A stretch of 64,000 nt of DNA from Lingula anatina (Eukaryota; Brachiopoda; Lingulata; Lingulida; Lingulidae). The notes under the pieces are model-generated. The model saw only the letters and a program-made list of their open reading frames with translations. It was not told where the DNA came from and searched no databases. Location of the stretch: contig NW_019775858.1 of NCBI RefSeq assembly GCF_001039355.2, forward strand, positions 1 through 64,000, in the 5' to 3' direction. The position numbers and the translations under genes were made by a program. Position 1 is the stretch's first letter. Each line of letters opens with the position of its first letter. Positions 33,074 through 46,273 of the stretch are shown here, one piece after another.

Positions 33074-36000
33074 GTGAGTAACTTGTGTAAGATATTTAAT
33101 CCGGAGTTCTAAGTTCGTATCTTTAAGCTTAAGTGGTTGTCAAGACGAATTTAGGGACTGAAAATTCCGCGCCCCACGTGGCGGAATGTTTACTTTGTGA
33201 ACTGCTTCGTGTGTTTGATTTTTTAAAATTGTATTTTAACCTTGACGAACAAAGCGGGTTAAAAGGGATTTCTTTTCATTAGTAGTTGAGTGTTGTTGCA
33301 CATCCTGTTTATGATTTTTTATTTTCATAATTATATAAGATGCTTATTTATTAAAATGAATATTACTCGGGTCATTATACTGTATGTGTACTATATAAGG
33401 TCATTCACTGATCCACTTACCAGAGCGAAAATCAATATTTGAAGAACGGACTGAAATCGAACGAAGTCAAGTCGCAATATTGCTTTAACTGACCAGTGCG
33501 TTATTCTGCTCGAAATGCGTTAATTTGGCAAAAACCCAAACATTTGTGAAGAGACGCAGAATTACAAATTACATTGCTAAAATACTCCAGCGTTCCGACA
33601 TTGACAGTAGAGTAAGTCCATAGGAATGATAACTTTTTTAAAAATTTATAAACCACTCCAAGATTGTAGGGGGAGTTCACATTTTCAGTAATTTTGGAAA
33701 ACTAATAAATGGCGTTTTTCCTAAAAAGGACAATGGGCAGAATTTCGTCATTGTTGACATTTTTCCAGTCCGCTGAACAATTATGCAATCTTTATTTATA
33801 GACACTTGCCAAATGTTGGCCTCTTGCCAAGAACTGAAAGATCATTATCAGTTGCTACCTTGGGTTCAAATTTTTAAACAAAGAATGCCTAAATTTCCTG
33901 CATTCAGCAGTCCATTTCTCCTATCTTTATGGATATCTAGTTCATTAAGGAATGGCATGTGTTGATCTTAATCTAAATTCTTATGAGGCAAGTAATATCT
34001 TTGCATGTATAACGTCCACTCTGTGAATGACCAGGGGACCTTCTGTATACAGCCCACCGCAGTTAGTTATCAGATGTTGACCCCCCGTGTTGTGACCACT
34101 CCCTTCCATTTAGCTTGGTCATTTGTAAGTTATTTCAGGGCAGTGATGAGATCAGATAGGTAAATATGGGGTGGATCACGTTGAAGTGACGCTAATTGAA
34201 AAAAAGTACAAAAAAAGTATTTTCCTTAGTTATGTATTAACTGAATGTTTTATAGTTCACCTTAAAAAAAGATCTCTGGAAGACGTACCATAGCCATTGT
34301 TTTACATGTGATGCCCCACAGAAGGACCTTGCCTGATTACGTAACTTTCAGGTAACAATTTTTTTCGAAAAAAAATTCTGTGATTCTCCTCAAAAAGTTC
34401 TATATGGTTGGAATTGACCCCTTTTACCCCCCCCCCCCAAAAAAAAAAAAAAAAAAAAAAAAGAGATTAAAAAAAAAACATTGAAAAGTCTTATAAAACT
34501 TGTGGTTTAAATCATATTTGATACATGCATGTACAGGTTACTATTCAGGTGTTACATAACTGCAGGTTACTTTTCAGGTATTGTAAGTCCAACGTTTTAC
34601 CAGGTCTCGTTTCCCATTCTTAACATGTGATTTGAATAAGAAAACTTGTGTTTGCATAGCCCTTGTCCTTTAGCTGGTGTTTTAGAGATCTGAGCTCCTG
34701 GGTCACTGGGAACAGAGTGGGGACTGGAAGCCAGGCACTTTTATTGATTTTGGAACTTCTTTGATAGATTATGGGTACGGTGACTGTTCTGTAATTTCGA
34801 ATTTCAAGTCTTTATTCCCGAAAAATCGCCTGTACTTAATGATTTTCCAAGATCTATCATATCAAGTGTACAAGTTAGTTTAACTAACAGGGACATTTTA
34901 AGTTGGTGTAACAAAATAAACTGGTTTTTCAATCATAAGTACAATAAAAAATTGTTTTGGGAAACATTGGATATTTAATGAAGGTGTTCAAATTTAGAGA
35001 GTAATTATCATACTTGACCGCTTTACTGATACATGCACGCGTGAACTTTTGCATCACGTGTATAGTACACGCTATATGTAGGCCTACTTTACAAGTTAGC
35101 AACTTGATAAACCACTAGTTTAAACTTTTGAACTTTTGAATCACATGTATAGTACAGGTCATATGTACTTTACAAGTTAGCAACTTCTTATATAATATAG
35201 TGAGAGCCTGGGAAACTAAATTTAGTTTCAAGACTTTGAATGTCTTTATTTTAATTTCTATCATAAACTTGATATTGGTGTGGCATAAAGTCTGATTTGA
35301 TAAACCACTAGCTTAAACTTTTGAAGTTGTTTATTATTCATGATACTGCATTTATTAGGTAATTAAGCAAACACATCACTGAAACATTGATGTCTTTAGA
35401 TTGCAGAGACAACTCCCTAACTTGATGAATGACAATGTTTTTACACAGTGCAGATACTTTGGAAACGTCCCCATGCTTTTATTTCTAATTAGTGTATCCC
35501 AACTATTTCTATTTTATGGTAAAGGTGTGGATATATGTGATTCAAAGTTCTCCTTTTAAAGGATTGTCTAAAAAAGTTTGTCTCATTGGCCATTTTAACA
35601 GGCCTTAAAATAGGAAAAAAACAGCTTTTTTAACAGCTTGTTTATTTATATCTGCCTGAAGCAAAAAAAAAATATATCATGAGAACAGTAGGTTTAGAGA
35701 TGTAAGCTTTTATATGATCATGTATACTAAATGAACTGCTTATAAAACAACAGAGCTGTATCTGTAGACCCTATCTTAATGCTGTACATCACTGACGTAT
35801 GCCACATCTGATATGTGAGACTCAAGTGATAGACCTTGGCATAAAAGTACTGCCATGCCAGCTTTTTTTTTTTTTTTAATTTTATTCTTATTATTTTTTT
35901 AGTATATGCACTTGAGTTACTATTGCAGTATTAGATATATATCAGACCCATCATGTATTCCAGTTACTGTCATCTGCTGCACTTCAGGAACTTTTTATAC

Positions 36001-37116
36001 TTGCATTTTGTAAGTGAGAATTTAAGACTTCTAACAGAGAAGAACAAGTAATTTTATTTATTTATTTATTTATTTATTTATAAATATTTATTAATTTATT
36101 TATTTATTTACAGAATTTTATTTATTTATAAACTATTTTCAATTATCAAGACATAGTAGTGATAGTACCAGGATACGGGGTCAGCATGACTTTTACAAAG
36201 TATCATACCTTGGCTGATGCAATACAAAAATGCATTTTGGCATCTTTGGGGGCCATTTATTCCTTCATTCATTCATTACAACAGGAGGGGGGCTTTGTGG
36301 TGATCTTATCAAAATAATGTAAGTGTTGGTTTGAAGCATTTTAAAAAGTCTTTGAAGAGCATTATATATCAGAGTGGCAAAGAGAAAGTCATAACAATAC
36401 ATATTTATGGCTTTGTTTGCTTGTGCCTTGGGCCATTGTTCAGTATAAGGAAGAGTGAGGGCCAGTGCATACTTTATGTTGCTATTATCAACATGCATTT
36501 TCATGATAGGCTATTGTGTGTGGGGAAATGCCATTGCATCAGCATGTTGTGTGCCTGCCTCCTTATATAAAGCTGTCCTTTGGCTGGATTCTTAGTCTGT
36601 CTAGTTTTGAAGTGCCAGAACGCTATGTTAGACTACAGCTCCGAGTTTTTTACCTTAATGTGGCGGGAAAGCATTATACCTTGGTGGCTGAGATCATTAG
36701 AACCGAATAGGGATCCATCGTTACAACCCTGGGGTGGCAATAGGTGGATTTGATAGTGGCATAAGAGAGTTCAAAAAGAGAAAGCCTTTCACTGAACCTT
36801 TTTTCAGTGTATGTGGAGAGTTGCCCATATACTGTTGTGAAGTAAGTGTTAGCAGTAGGAAATATTATTTTTGAATTCATGATAACAGAAAATTTATTGG
36901 GAAATTTTAATGTGATAGATTTGTATTACATAAGGGGGGGGCTTCAATTGGGGGGTCTTGAATGGAGGAACTTCAGTTGGATTTCTTTTGTTATTTTTAT
37001 TCTTTGAATTGATGTGCATTAGTTGTTTTAATTATTTATTTATTTTTTGAAAGTTTTGTAAAGGGACAATCTTATTCATATGAATTATAATCACGCCAGT
37101 GCATTTTTTTTTCCAG
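33074..37116 (+). other. First intron of the cytochrome b5 gene
   Basis: It holds a C10/A homopolymer patch (34428-34463), a two-and-a-half-copy tandem repeat at 35043-35327, (TTTA)n at about 36055-36140, and no recognisable exon. Short ORFs here lack homology or codon signal. The intron ends in a strong acceptor TTTTTTTTCCAG. Confidence 0.55.
35043..35327. repeat. Tandem 87-bp duplication with a six-base GGCCTA difference
   Basis: Copy 1 (35043-35105) and copy 2 (35130-35186) align throughout except that copy 1 has GGCCTA (35081-35086) after ATATGTA where copy 2 has nothing. The linking segment GATAAACCACTAGTTTAAAC recurs a third time near 35300. Confidence 0.85.
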
Positions 37117-37330
37117 TAAGGAGAACAACCTGTACATCGAGACAAGTGAAGTCCACACTGCCTTGTCAAGAAAAAAGCCAGCCAAGTTTCTCAAAGAAGA
37201 AACATCAGCAAAGTTGAGATTTGTAAAGAAATCTGCAGGCAAGGTGTCCCAGAAAGAAAAGACCCAGTCAGTCAGTGGGGAAAAAAACTGTCAAATTCTG
37301 TCCAAGAGCCACCCTTGTCCATCCGCCAAG

Positions 37331-39457
37331 ATGACCGATTGGCCTGTTTACACGATGGACGAAGTGTCTGACCACTGCGAATATTCTTCCTGCTGGATAG
37401 TTGTCCATAACTATGTCTATGATGTCACAACATTTGTATTTGAGGTAAGATTTTGGAGAATACGTTTGAATATTTTTAAAAAAGTATTATCATTTTTAGA
37501 TGGTCACACATATTATTTGTTCATTGGTACAGGTGGTAAACAAACACTAATAAGATTAATAAAAGTTATTCAAAGGCTTTAAATATTTGATCACATATTA
37601 ATAATTATGTTATACAATTAAAAAGACTACTTGGTAATTTCTAAATAGATGCACGATTACACAAGGATGTTATACAAAACTTAAATTATTCACATATAGA
37701 AGATTTATTAAGTGGTTAAATATAACAAATATTGAAATATTGTTCCAAATTATGTTCATAGTGATTCAGAATTTATTGCTTTTGAACAACCAAATGTCTT
37801 GAAGTGCATTTCAGTTTTAAAACTCCTACTTGCGACTAAAAATTGTGAAAGCTAAATGTTATAATAGCTGCATGCAGTTATACATTGTTCAGTGCAGCCT
37901 TGATCATTCAAGTGCATAATGTTGACGCAATGACGTCTTTTTTGGCGGGAACTGGAGTGCAGTCACACAGTTCAGTGATGCAGTCATAACTTCCGTTAGA
38001 CATGTCAGCCACCTAGACACATTAAAATTCCATTACATGGCAATGTAAAGGTCATAGCAGTTGTCATTTTTAGCAGATAATGTACTCAATAATAGCCTTC
38101 ACATTACTCTGTAGAACTCTGTTGGCACTCATCCATTTTAAGTAGAGTGGCTCTAATAAAACCAGTTTCAGCTTTTAAGTTTTTTTTTTTTTTTTTTTTT
38201 TTTTTTTCATAAGAGATATGGAGTAGTTTAGGTAAATCTATAATTGGGGCAGGTATAAAACTAATCTTGTTGAAAAATTTTTCAGAAAATAATGAAATTG
38301 AGACAAAGAATTATAAAATGAATTTATTGGAAAAAAATTGTAAGGTACATGTAACTAATACATGTAAAAAAAAGCCTATCTGAGAAAAATCTCACTCAAT
38401 TAGTATTATAGGATGATACCTTTAAATCCAACTCCACCATTAAGGGAAAGACAATAACTTTATGTGCATTAAATTTGTCTTGCAAATTAGCACCTGTTGT
38501 TTAACCCAAACAATAAGCCATTTGTGTAGCTTATATAATATGATACTATGGGTCTATTCCCACAACTTTAGATCGATCTATCACCACGGGGAGTCTCACC
38601 AGACTACCGTCAGATAATCCCCCTTAAGTGTCCGTCCCCGCCCACTACAAGCCGTAAGGGGCAATTAACTTTCGTGTCCGCCTGGCTGACAGCTATTCAG
38701 CGCGAACCCCCAGGGAGTTAGGTCGATCCAAAGTAGGTCGATCTAATCTATGGAAATGGGGTGTATTTGGTAACTATTTGGAGCCCCAAATTACCAATGT
38801 ATGCCAGTAGCATACAAATGATATTTTATGTATTCTCCTCCCTCATTATTATATAAGGGAGCATTCCCATAAACCATTGTACTAGCTGGATTATCTAACT
38901 CTGCGGGGATTCTCGCTTAATTGCATTTAGCGTACGCAACTTAAATGTATGGCATACGTATATAAAAGATAACTGTAAATTATGCTGTTAACTCTACTAA
39001 TTAAACAGGAGAGAAAGAAAAGAGAAGTTTTGTCTGATTTTTAAGTAAAAGGACATGTAATTGCAGCTGGCTATATTTTAAAATCCTGAGTGTTGCATGT
39101 GTCACAACATTCCCAAATGATCATATTAATGTTCTACTAAAAGTACAGGTATTTAACATTCTTTAAGTTGGACATTTGCCAAAAGATAACACGATCTCTG
39201 CTTCGTCAAATGGCTTTGCATGTCACAGATAATTATAATGAGTTGATGTTAGCTTGCAAGCAATCAGATACAAATGTCACTCAAATTCCACATGTTTGTA
39301 CACATGGGAGATGGTTGAATTAATTTGGCAGCTTGCCAACTTGTCAGATTCCTCTGTGTATTAAGTGTGACCAATTGTTGTGGGGTCAGAAATCTAAGAT
39401 TTATGGTTACTCACCTGGACCTAAATAAGTGAAAGAGGGTAGTTGAAGTTTTAAAAA

Positions 39458-39490
<33 letters not shown>

Positions 39491-40230
39491 AGAAAAGAAT
39501 TATGGCAGGTTAACACAATATGTAGAGAAAAAGTTCTGAGGTGCATGCGTACTCAGTTACATTTAAAACAATTTTTTAAAAATGGACATAGAAATAAAAA
39601 AAATAATAAATGGAAACTAAAAGACCACCTTTAATATATATAGAGTATAAGGGAATAAGATATGCTATTTTACTCTTTGGAACAATAAAGTATGAAATGA
39701 AGGTGATTTAAACCTAATACACTGGATTTTTTTTATTACCAGCACCCTGGTGGTGAAGACATCATCCTTGAACATGGAGGAAGAGATTGCACATACGCCT
39801 TCGAGGAAAAAGGCCATTCCCGCCACGCCACCATGATGTTGGAGAAATACTGCATTGGAATGTTGGTTGAGGTAAGTTTTATTTATTTATTTATTGTCTT
39901 TTTTGGTTGTTATTATTATTATATATATATTTAATTTTTCTAACCAACAAGAACAAAGCTTTAGATACTCCTCTTGTTATCCCATAAGACAGGCAAAAAT
40001 TATTTTATCTCGAATGATTATTTTGCAAAGTTGATTAATATCATTTCCGTCACTTAACTGACTGTGTGGTCAATACTGGGCCCCATTTGGTCACCTCCAT
40101 TTTATTTTTTCTAATTGGTGATTTTTAAGATGAATCTGTAAAAATCTGATCCGTTTTCTTTCAGAATGAGCGCATTATGCCACACTTAGGAACAAGATTT
40201 TCACAGACACTTGTTACACAGCAAAGTTAG
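37331..40230 (+). CDS. Soluble cytochrome b5-type heme protein, 102 residues
   Basis: Three coding exons, 37331-37444, 39743-39871 and 40165-40230, all with phase-0 junctions (donors GTAAGA and GTAAGT; acceptors TACCAG and TTTCAG). The protein starts MTDWPVYTMDEVSDHC and carries the b5 core WIVVHNYVYDVTTFVFEHPG, then HGGRDCTYAFEEKGHS. The two axial heme histidines are His39 of HPGG and His63 of GHS, with the same 24-residue spacing as bovine cytochrome b5. There is no C-terminal membrane anchor: the tail is only 21 residues after the core. It is therefore predicted to be a soluble electron carrier; its partner reductase is unknown. The ATG at 37331 has a good context (AAGATGA), but the frame stays open upstream to the acceptor at 37116, so a longer N-terminus is possible. 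Whether it matches a named b5 paralogue is not clear. Confidence 0.9.
38178..38208. repeat. Poly-T tract (about 30 bases)
   Basis: T homopolymer in the second intron of the cytochrome b5 gene. Confidence 0.9.
38555..38760. mobile_element. MITE, CATTCCCA/GATCGATC family, copy 3 (opposite orientation)
   Basis: TATTCCCACAACTTTAGATC and AATCTATGGAAATGGGG are the ends. The core runs in reverse relative to copies 1 and 4 (GGGGCAATTAACTTTCG, then GGGAGTTAGGTCGATCC). A further partial piece (GCATTCCCATAAACC, then GGGGATTCTCGCTTAATTGC) lies at about 38865-38945. Confidence 0.7.
39458..39489. repeat. (ATT)n microsatellite
   Basis: About ten ATT units in the second intron of the cytochrome b5 gene. 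Confidence 0.9.
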
Positions 40231-41800
40231 TTGACATATTTTCCTATATCCTGATACAACTCCTACATCGCCAAGGCAGCGTCTGTGAATATTTTTGTAA
40301 TTATTTTTATCAATGAGTGATGGCAATCCTAATAAGTCCTGATTGTGTCTTCCATTGGCAGCATTTTAAAATTATTTAGTTCATTAAGTGAAATGCCCAT
40401 GTGGCATGTTCACAAATTTGTATATATATTATGTTTTTATTATTATTATTGTTTTCACAGCTTGTGCAAAGGTAAACGGTTGTTTGGTGGCCAAGGTCTG
40501 TGTTTAATTTTAGTCATTTTTTACCTCTGCTTTGCATTTGTTCATTGGTTGAGCAGTCAGAGTAACAATTTTTAACATTTGGGAAAACACGTGAGGTCCC
40601 AGAATTAGGATGCATGTGGAAATTGACATTAATCTATTTTAATAAGTGCTTGTTTTTATCGATGGTTACCAATAGAATAAGGATTTCATTTTGTGGAAAA
40701 TTATTTGATCATTCTTCTTTTATCATATTGCTTTTGCTTGCATGAATAACACAAATTGAGATTTAATTTATGGTGGCAAAAGTCAATTCATTTTACTGAT
40801 AATTACAGAAATGGTTCATGCATTCTCAAAATATCTGACTTGGTTTGTAAAAATATATAATTATTGAGAAATTTGCAAAATAATGTTATTTTTGTAATGC
40901 ATGGTTTTTTTATTGATTATTTTAATGACTTGCATTTCTAAATGTAAAAACAAAAATTGCAAGTCACTGCAAGTGCTGTTAACTTGAATTGTCGATGTTG
41001 TTTTTACTCTTAAAAAGCATCAATACTGTTTTAAGTCATAACTGCTCTTATTTTAATTGGTGTTTTATTTGGTGCAAAATAACGCCATTTTACAGTAGTT
41101 ACATCTGGGAAAAGAAGAGTTGGAAAAATACTTCTTACTGTTATCCATAAATATGACTAATTGTATCAATACTGAGCTTTGCTTGGAAATTGGTGACAAC
41201 AAAGATGTAAACGAAATTGGTGAAAACTAAGTGGGACTTTTTTCAAAACGTATTGTACCGTTCTCAGGGGCATTGTCATCATTGAAATGGATTTTGTTCA
41301 CATTTATGTATAGGCCCATTGATGTTATGAGCCATTGATTTTTCATGCGCAGAACGCAACTTTTAATTGTGCTTTACATATGTGATGTGTATAGTTAGAA
41401 TTATTACATTTTACATTATAATGCCAGTTCTGAACAGCAAGGTAATTTATTATTTTATAACTTATTGTGATTTAGCTTACATCAGTAAAGCCTTCACGCA
41501 CTGGGAACGTTGGAGGGGGAGGTAGCTGGATTATCTTACGAGAAAAATTTTGATTGTGTAAAACTCGTCACTAATACAAGACTGATGACTGTGTAAGGAA
41601 TCTAGATGTTTGCCATTTGTAACAGCATATCTATGGTTATCATTACCCGTAAATGGGTTCAATGTCCTGTGACCAGCGCTTCCTTACATATTATATATAT
41701 AATTTAGCATTAGCAATGCAATATTATAATGAAGATTGTTTGTTAGTTAAATTATACATGTACATTCCATTGCGAATAAAGTATTTATTTGATTCACAGA
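40231..41800 (+). other. 3' UTR and polyadenylation signal of the cytochrome b5 gene
   Basis: AATAAA at 41775-41780 followed by a G/T-containing stretch (CGTGCGTGAC) is the most convincing poly(A) signal. It implies a 3' UTR of about 1.5 kb. No conserved ORF is visible between the stop at 40230 and this signal. Confidence 0.55.
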
Positions 41801-42744
41801 TGATGACTTCACGTGCGTGACTTAAGCTACCAACACTCATTAACGGGTTATGCAGAGCCTATGAAATCTTTTTCTTTTTGTATCAAAAATTTTAATCTAT
41901 TTATTTAACAGGCCCTGAAGGCACATTTGCTGAAAGTTTGGGTGTATTTATACGCATTTTAACTTGATCTATACAGATGCATTTTAACTCACCTTATTAA
42001 ACTAAAGTGAAGATCATCACCACGGTGATTTTGGTAAATCTTCAACATTCCATGTTGAACTTGGATTGTTTTGAACGTCTTAAAATGAATGGTTTTTGTA
42101 AAGTTCTGTGATAGGTCCAACGTTCATTTATAACCAGTAAATGCCAGTATTTCTGATACCAGAATGAAGGCTTTCAATCCAAGCTCCTTGCACATTGATA
42201 AGAGAGTAAATTTGATTTAAATATTTATTATTATTAAATATATCAAAATTGACGCTTCGCTGGTAGCAACTTTTTTTCACTCAATATTCATGTCCCGCCT
42301 TGAACAAATTGGGAGGTTAGGGAATAAACTGAAGAAAAAGATATGCGGTTTGTTTGTTGCTTGTCTGCAGTTTTGATGAAGTTTATATGAAAGGTTCGTT
42401 TTATATGCAGTTCAAAATATTTCTAAACGGGAAAATAATACCCCCTTGTTGAATGTTTTAACGCTTATGACATAGATATTTAATAAAAATGCGCATAATT
42501 CATTAAATTTCATTTAAATTTCCAAAATAATGCAGATGGCTGTTGGAAAAACAATTGGCACATATACCCTAGGCCACATATACTGACTAAAAATTGTTGT
42601 TTTCCTATAAACTTGCACCAAAGCCGAAGCGCATCACCGACCTCTAATTATAATCATTTATTCTAAAGTTGCGGTTTGCACATCGAAGGAATTGACGCGT
42701 TTTGTGATAGCAAACCAGTGTCTTGTTAAAGCTTGTCCCGGTAG

Positions 42745-42860
42745 ATGGCGCGCGTTCTCCTGGTACATCGCCAATCGGTCGTCTGGTGCAGGTTAGATGA
42801 TATACGCGGGAAGTGTCACAAAAAAGTGTACAAAAAAAGACGGCTCAGCAAAGTCGGGGG
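42745..42860 (+). other. Candidate first coding exon of an unidentified gene
   Basis: The ATG in GTAGATGGCG (YY1-like) opens a frame of 38 codons up to a strong donor GGGGG|GTAAGT at 42861. The product would be basic (KKVYKKRRLSK). It is locally GC-rich, unlike its flanks. The next plausible exon (44098) joins in an open frame, but nothing recognisable results. It could equally be a noncoding first exon or chance. Confidence 0.3.
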
Positions 42861-43122
42861 GTAAGTAAATTCAGGATCTGTGCTTTATTTCATGGGTAAA
42901 TTTGTAGTACTCCGTGTACATATTATGATAAGTGGATCCAAGTAAACTGTGTATAATAGAGACGAAATGCCAGAAGGCCTACTTCTACCGGTACTTTCGG
43001 TTTGGGAGTTCAACCCCCTTTATTTTAAAGAAGAACAATTTGCCTATAAAAGAATGCTTCAGAGCAAGATGCAGCGAATTTAAAAGCACTGACTGCTACT
43101 GTCCTCTATACGATTATAACTC

Positions 43123-43289
43123 CAGGCCCGTAGCCAGGGGAGTTCGGGGAGTTCGAAGGAACCCCCCTTTTTGCCGGGAAAAGGTCCTCTCTAGGTAAAC
43201 TTTAATCAAGGTACACAATGTTGTTGTTGTAAAAGGTCCACTTTTTTGGAAAAAGAACCCCCCTTTTGAAATTTCTGGCTACGGGCCTG
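43123..43289. mobile_element. MITE, CAGGCCCGTAGCCAG family, copy 2
   Basis: 167 bp with perfect CAGGCCCGTAGCCAG ends. The flanks AACTC and AACTG suggest a 5-bp target duplication with one later change. Confidence 0.8.
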
Positions 43290-43573
43290 AACTGCCACTT
43301 TATCCCCAGCCCCACCCAACCTTCATGGGACAAATAAAACATACAGTTTCTCTGGGATATATTCACTGCTGCAACGAGACTTCACAACGTTGCACTCATC
43401 ATCAGCTGTGTCAGTCCATTCTGCACTTGATTCTCCATGCACCTCTTTAACATTTGCATCACATGTTATGGAAACAATAAGCGTGGAATTTGGTCATGTC
43501 AACCATTAATATCAGCATAATCCGTAAGCCTGGCTCACTGTAATCGGCAGCCTGCATTTCAGCGCAGGCCCTT

Positions 43574-43577
<4 letters not shown>

Positions 43578-43633
<56 letters not shown>
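43578..43633. repeat. (GA)n microsatellite
   Basis: About 28 GA units followed by a G-rich patch. Confidence 0.95.
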
Positions 43634-43638
<5 letters not shown>

Positions 43639-43805
43639 AGGTTGGGAGGCGACTGTTTTAGGTAAAAATGGCATGCTTCGGGAGGCTTGTTCTTGAAAAA
43701 AGTATTTATGGTGTGTGTCGAGCCGATGATACGCTGTCATGCTATTTGTATACACGTTTACACAGTGTATAAAATACTGTACTTCACCTTTTTATATTTG
43801 ACAAA

Positions 43806-43807
43806 CG

Positions 43808-43883
<76 letters not shown>
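43806..43883. repeat. (CA)n microsatellite with CTCG interruptions
   Basis: CACACA runs interrupted twice by CACTCGCAC and followed by GCGCGCGC, an alternating purine-pyrimidine stretch able to adopt Z-DNA. Confidence 0.95.
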
Positions 43884-43887
<4 letters not shown>

Positions 43888-44097
43888 CGCGCGCGCGCTT
43901 GCAACTTCACACACACTAAATATCTTCTTTCATACAAGTATTAAAATATAACGTTTAAATTTTAATCCTCTCCCTTCTCCGGTTCCATTTTCATGTCTTT
44001 GAAACATTAAGTTCTTAATCGGGCACTTAACTTACACATAAGAGAAGAACGAAAGTCGGTTTACATATACTAACTTAAAATCAAAACTAATTTTTAG

Positions 44098-44143
44098 AAA
44101 CCGGTTCCTGATGTGGTTCTGCCGATTGTGCCAGGTGAACCAA
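44098..44143 (+). other. Exon-like segment with perfect branch point
   Basis: TACTAAC (44068-44074) lies 24 bases before the acceptor TTTTTAG (AG at 44096-44097), and a donor CCAA|GTAAGA follows at 44144. The segment is open in two frames. No recognised product; it may belong with the candidate exon at 42745. Confidence 0.3.
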
Positions 44144-45654
44144 GTAAGAAACACAATCTGGATGTGACGTGGTCAGATCCCCCTAGATCAAACCACAAAC
44201 TTGTTGTTTATTTGCATGTCTGTCGTGTTGAAACCAGCATTACTAGTAATTCATTCGTACTGTTTCAGGAGGCGATATGATAGCGGTTTCTTACCATAGG
44301 AAGCCTATCTAATCCCTCTATCGTCCCACCCAGCGCTATTAGATTGGCTCATTGCTATGAAAATCGCAATCGCTTTGTGTACTGAGATAATGAAAATTAA
44401 GTTGAACCGCCACAACTTAAATGGAAATGCAGCCTTTGTGTGACATTTCGTGCAGAGGCGGGGAACTTGTAGGACTTTTTTAAAGGCAAAGATGATAAAA
44501 ATAAAGCAGTCATAATCATATTACAGCGGGATTCTTTAGAAGGGAACCGCAGAATGTGCCATAGATACAAGACCAGAATTTGGGCTTAGTAAAGTATGAA
44601 GTCTGTCGTAAAAAATTATTGTGCAAATGTTTCTGTGCAGAACTTTTTAAAACAACAGAACATGTACGTGCAACATTTGAGAAAAGTCAAATAAAAAATA
44701 ACACGACAGATATTTATCATCCTTTTCACTTAATTTTTCCTCTACTGCTACCTATACTACTCTTTCTCTCTCTCTCTCTCTTTTTATATTGGTGGGGTTA
44801 CATGTGTCTTGCATTTCCTTTTTTAGTTCCATTTAAACTGACACTTTCATGTCACTATTCTCTGGCCAAAGAAATAACGGGGAATGCAACGTAATATAAA
44901 CTTTGTGATTCCAATCAAGTCAAACTAAAAATGGATCATTTTACCAGCTCTTGGGAAATAATACTAAGAGGCGTTATTACCCATCAAAATTTCCGCACAG
45001 AGTTTGACTTGCCACTGCACACGTCGGCAGCACGTGTCACGTGCGGCACACCACCTCTACCCACCTACTGCGCAAAACTAAAAAGAAAAAGCACATTGTT
45101 CCACTTCCTTGGCAGAAAACCATAAATTGTCATCCATGAAGCTAGATATATGGAAGGATTTTGAAAAAACTGTCATGTGTTTTAAACCTGTGAATGTTTG
45201 AAATCAACTTCGAACATAGCGTAGGCCTACCCTGAGATTCAGACTCGGGTTGTTTCACACAATTGCACAAAGACGGGGGACGAGAACCGACCTGACAGCT
45301 TTGAACCTCAGGGCGCGAACACGTAGAAAAGCGATGGGATCTCCCTGAGTCTCTGAACCTCAGGGTACTTTTCGCATTAAGTCGCTCTCGGTTTTCAAAC
45401 TATTGACCTGAATTCACTGACATATTGTAGTGGATTACGACGCGTGTTGGACTGCATGTGGTTCTGTTACATTACATTTGGATAAAAGCGTGGGTCCTTT
45501 TTTGTGACGTTTGGGTATTGTTACCAAGGCGACGGGAGGCAGTGGACAAAACATAAGGTGAGATGCACGTGGGGTCGTCTGCAATGTCCCCAGCCCAGCC
45601 AAGCCCATCCCCTTCCCGCTGTTTCTCAGATGAATAAATGAAAAGAACGTGCTG

Positions 45655-45800
45655 CGTGTGTATGTGTGTGTGAGAGAGTGAGTGTGTTTGTGTTTGCGCG
45701 CGTGCATGTGTCGGATGTGTGTGTGTGTGTAAGGGATTGATGGACGGATGGATGGATGGATGGATGGAGGGACGGAGGGACGGATGGCTGAAGGGAGGGA
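45655..45800. repeat. (GT)n and (GGAT)n tract
   Basis: GTGTGTG and GCGTGCATG runs are followed by GGATGGATGGATGG and GGGAGGGAGG. Minus-strand ORFs over it ([14 protein letters not shown]) are repeat shadows. Confidence 0.85.
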
Positions 45801-46273
45801 GGGGGAGAAAGAGAGAGTAAAGAGGGAGAGAACTCAAAACGCACACCATTTCAGATTTCAGTTTTTATCTATTCATGCAGTCTGGGAGTTTTTAATCTAG
45901 TAGTGTTTATTCCTCTGATTCCTAGGGCCTGATATTAACCAGTCTAAAGCCAACAGGAACTGACATATCTTGGTATCTCTCAAGGGAGGACAAAAAATAA
46001 ATGGACAAAAACTAACAGATATAGGTTGAGAGCATCGTGCTGTGATGACCTTAACTTGCAGTATATTGATCCAGGCATTGTGGCCATACGCCAAACTATG
46101 TTATCCTGGGCTATTCATGTCGCACAGCCTGATTACCAGTAATGTAATACAATTTAAGCGCGGAAGCCTCGTGAATTAGTCGAAGACCACACTTGTGAAA
46201 ACAGTAAACATGACAGCAACATAAAAAAGGGTACATTTTTTTCTTTTTTTCAGTATTTTGGTGTGATTTTTTT

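Noticed and set aside
45435-45849. Minus-strand ORFs rich in HPSIHPSIH and THTHT
   Set aside because: Product of GGAT and GT repeats; no splice or promoter context.
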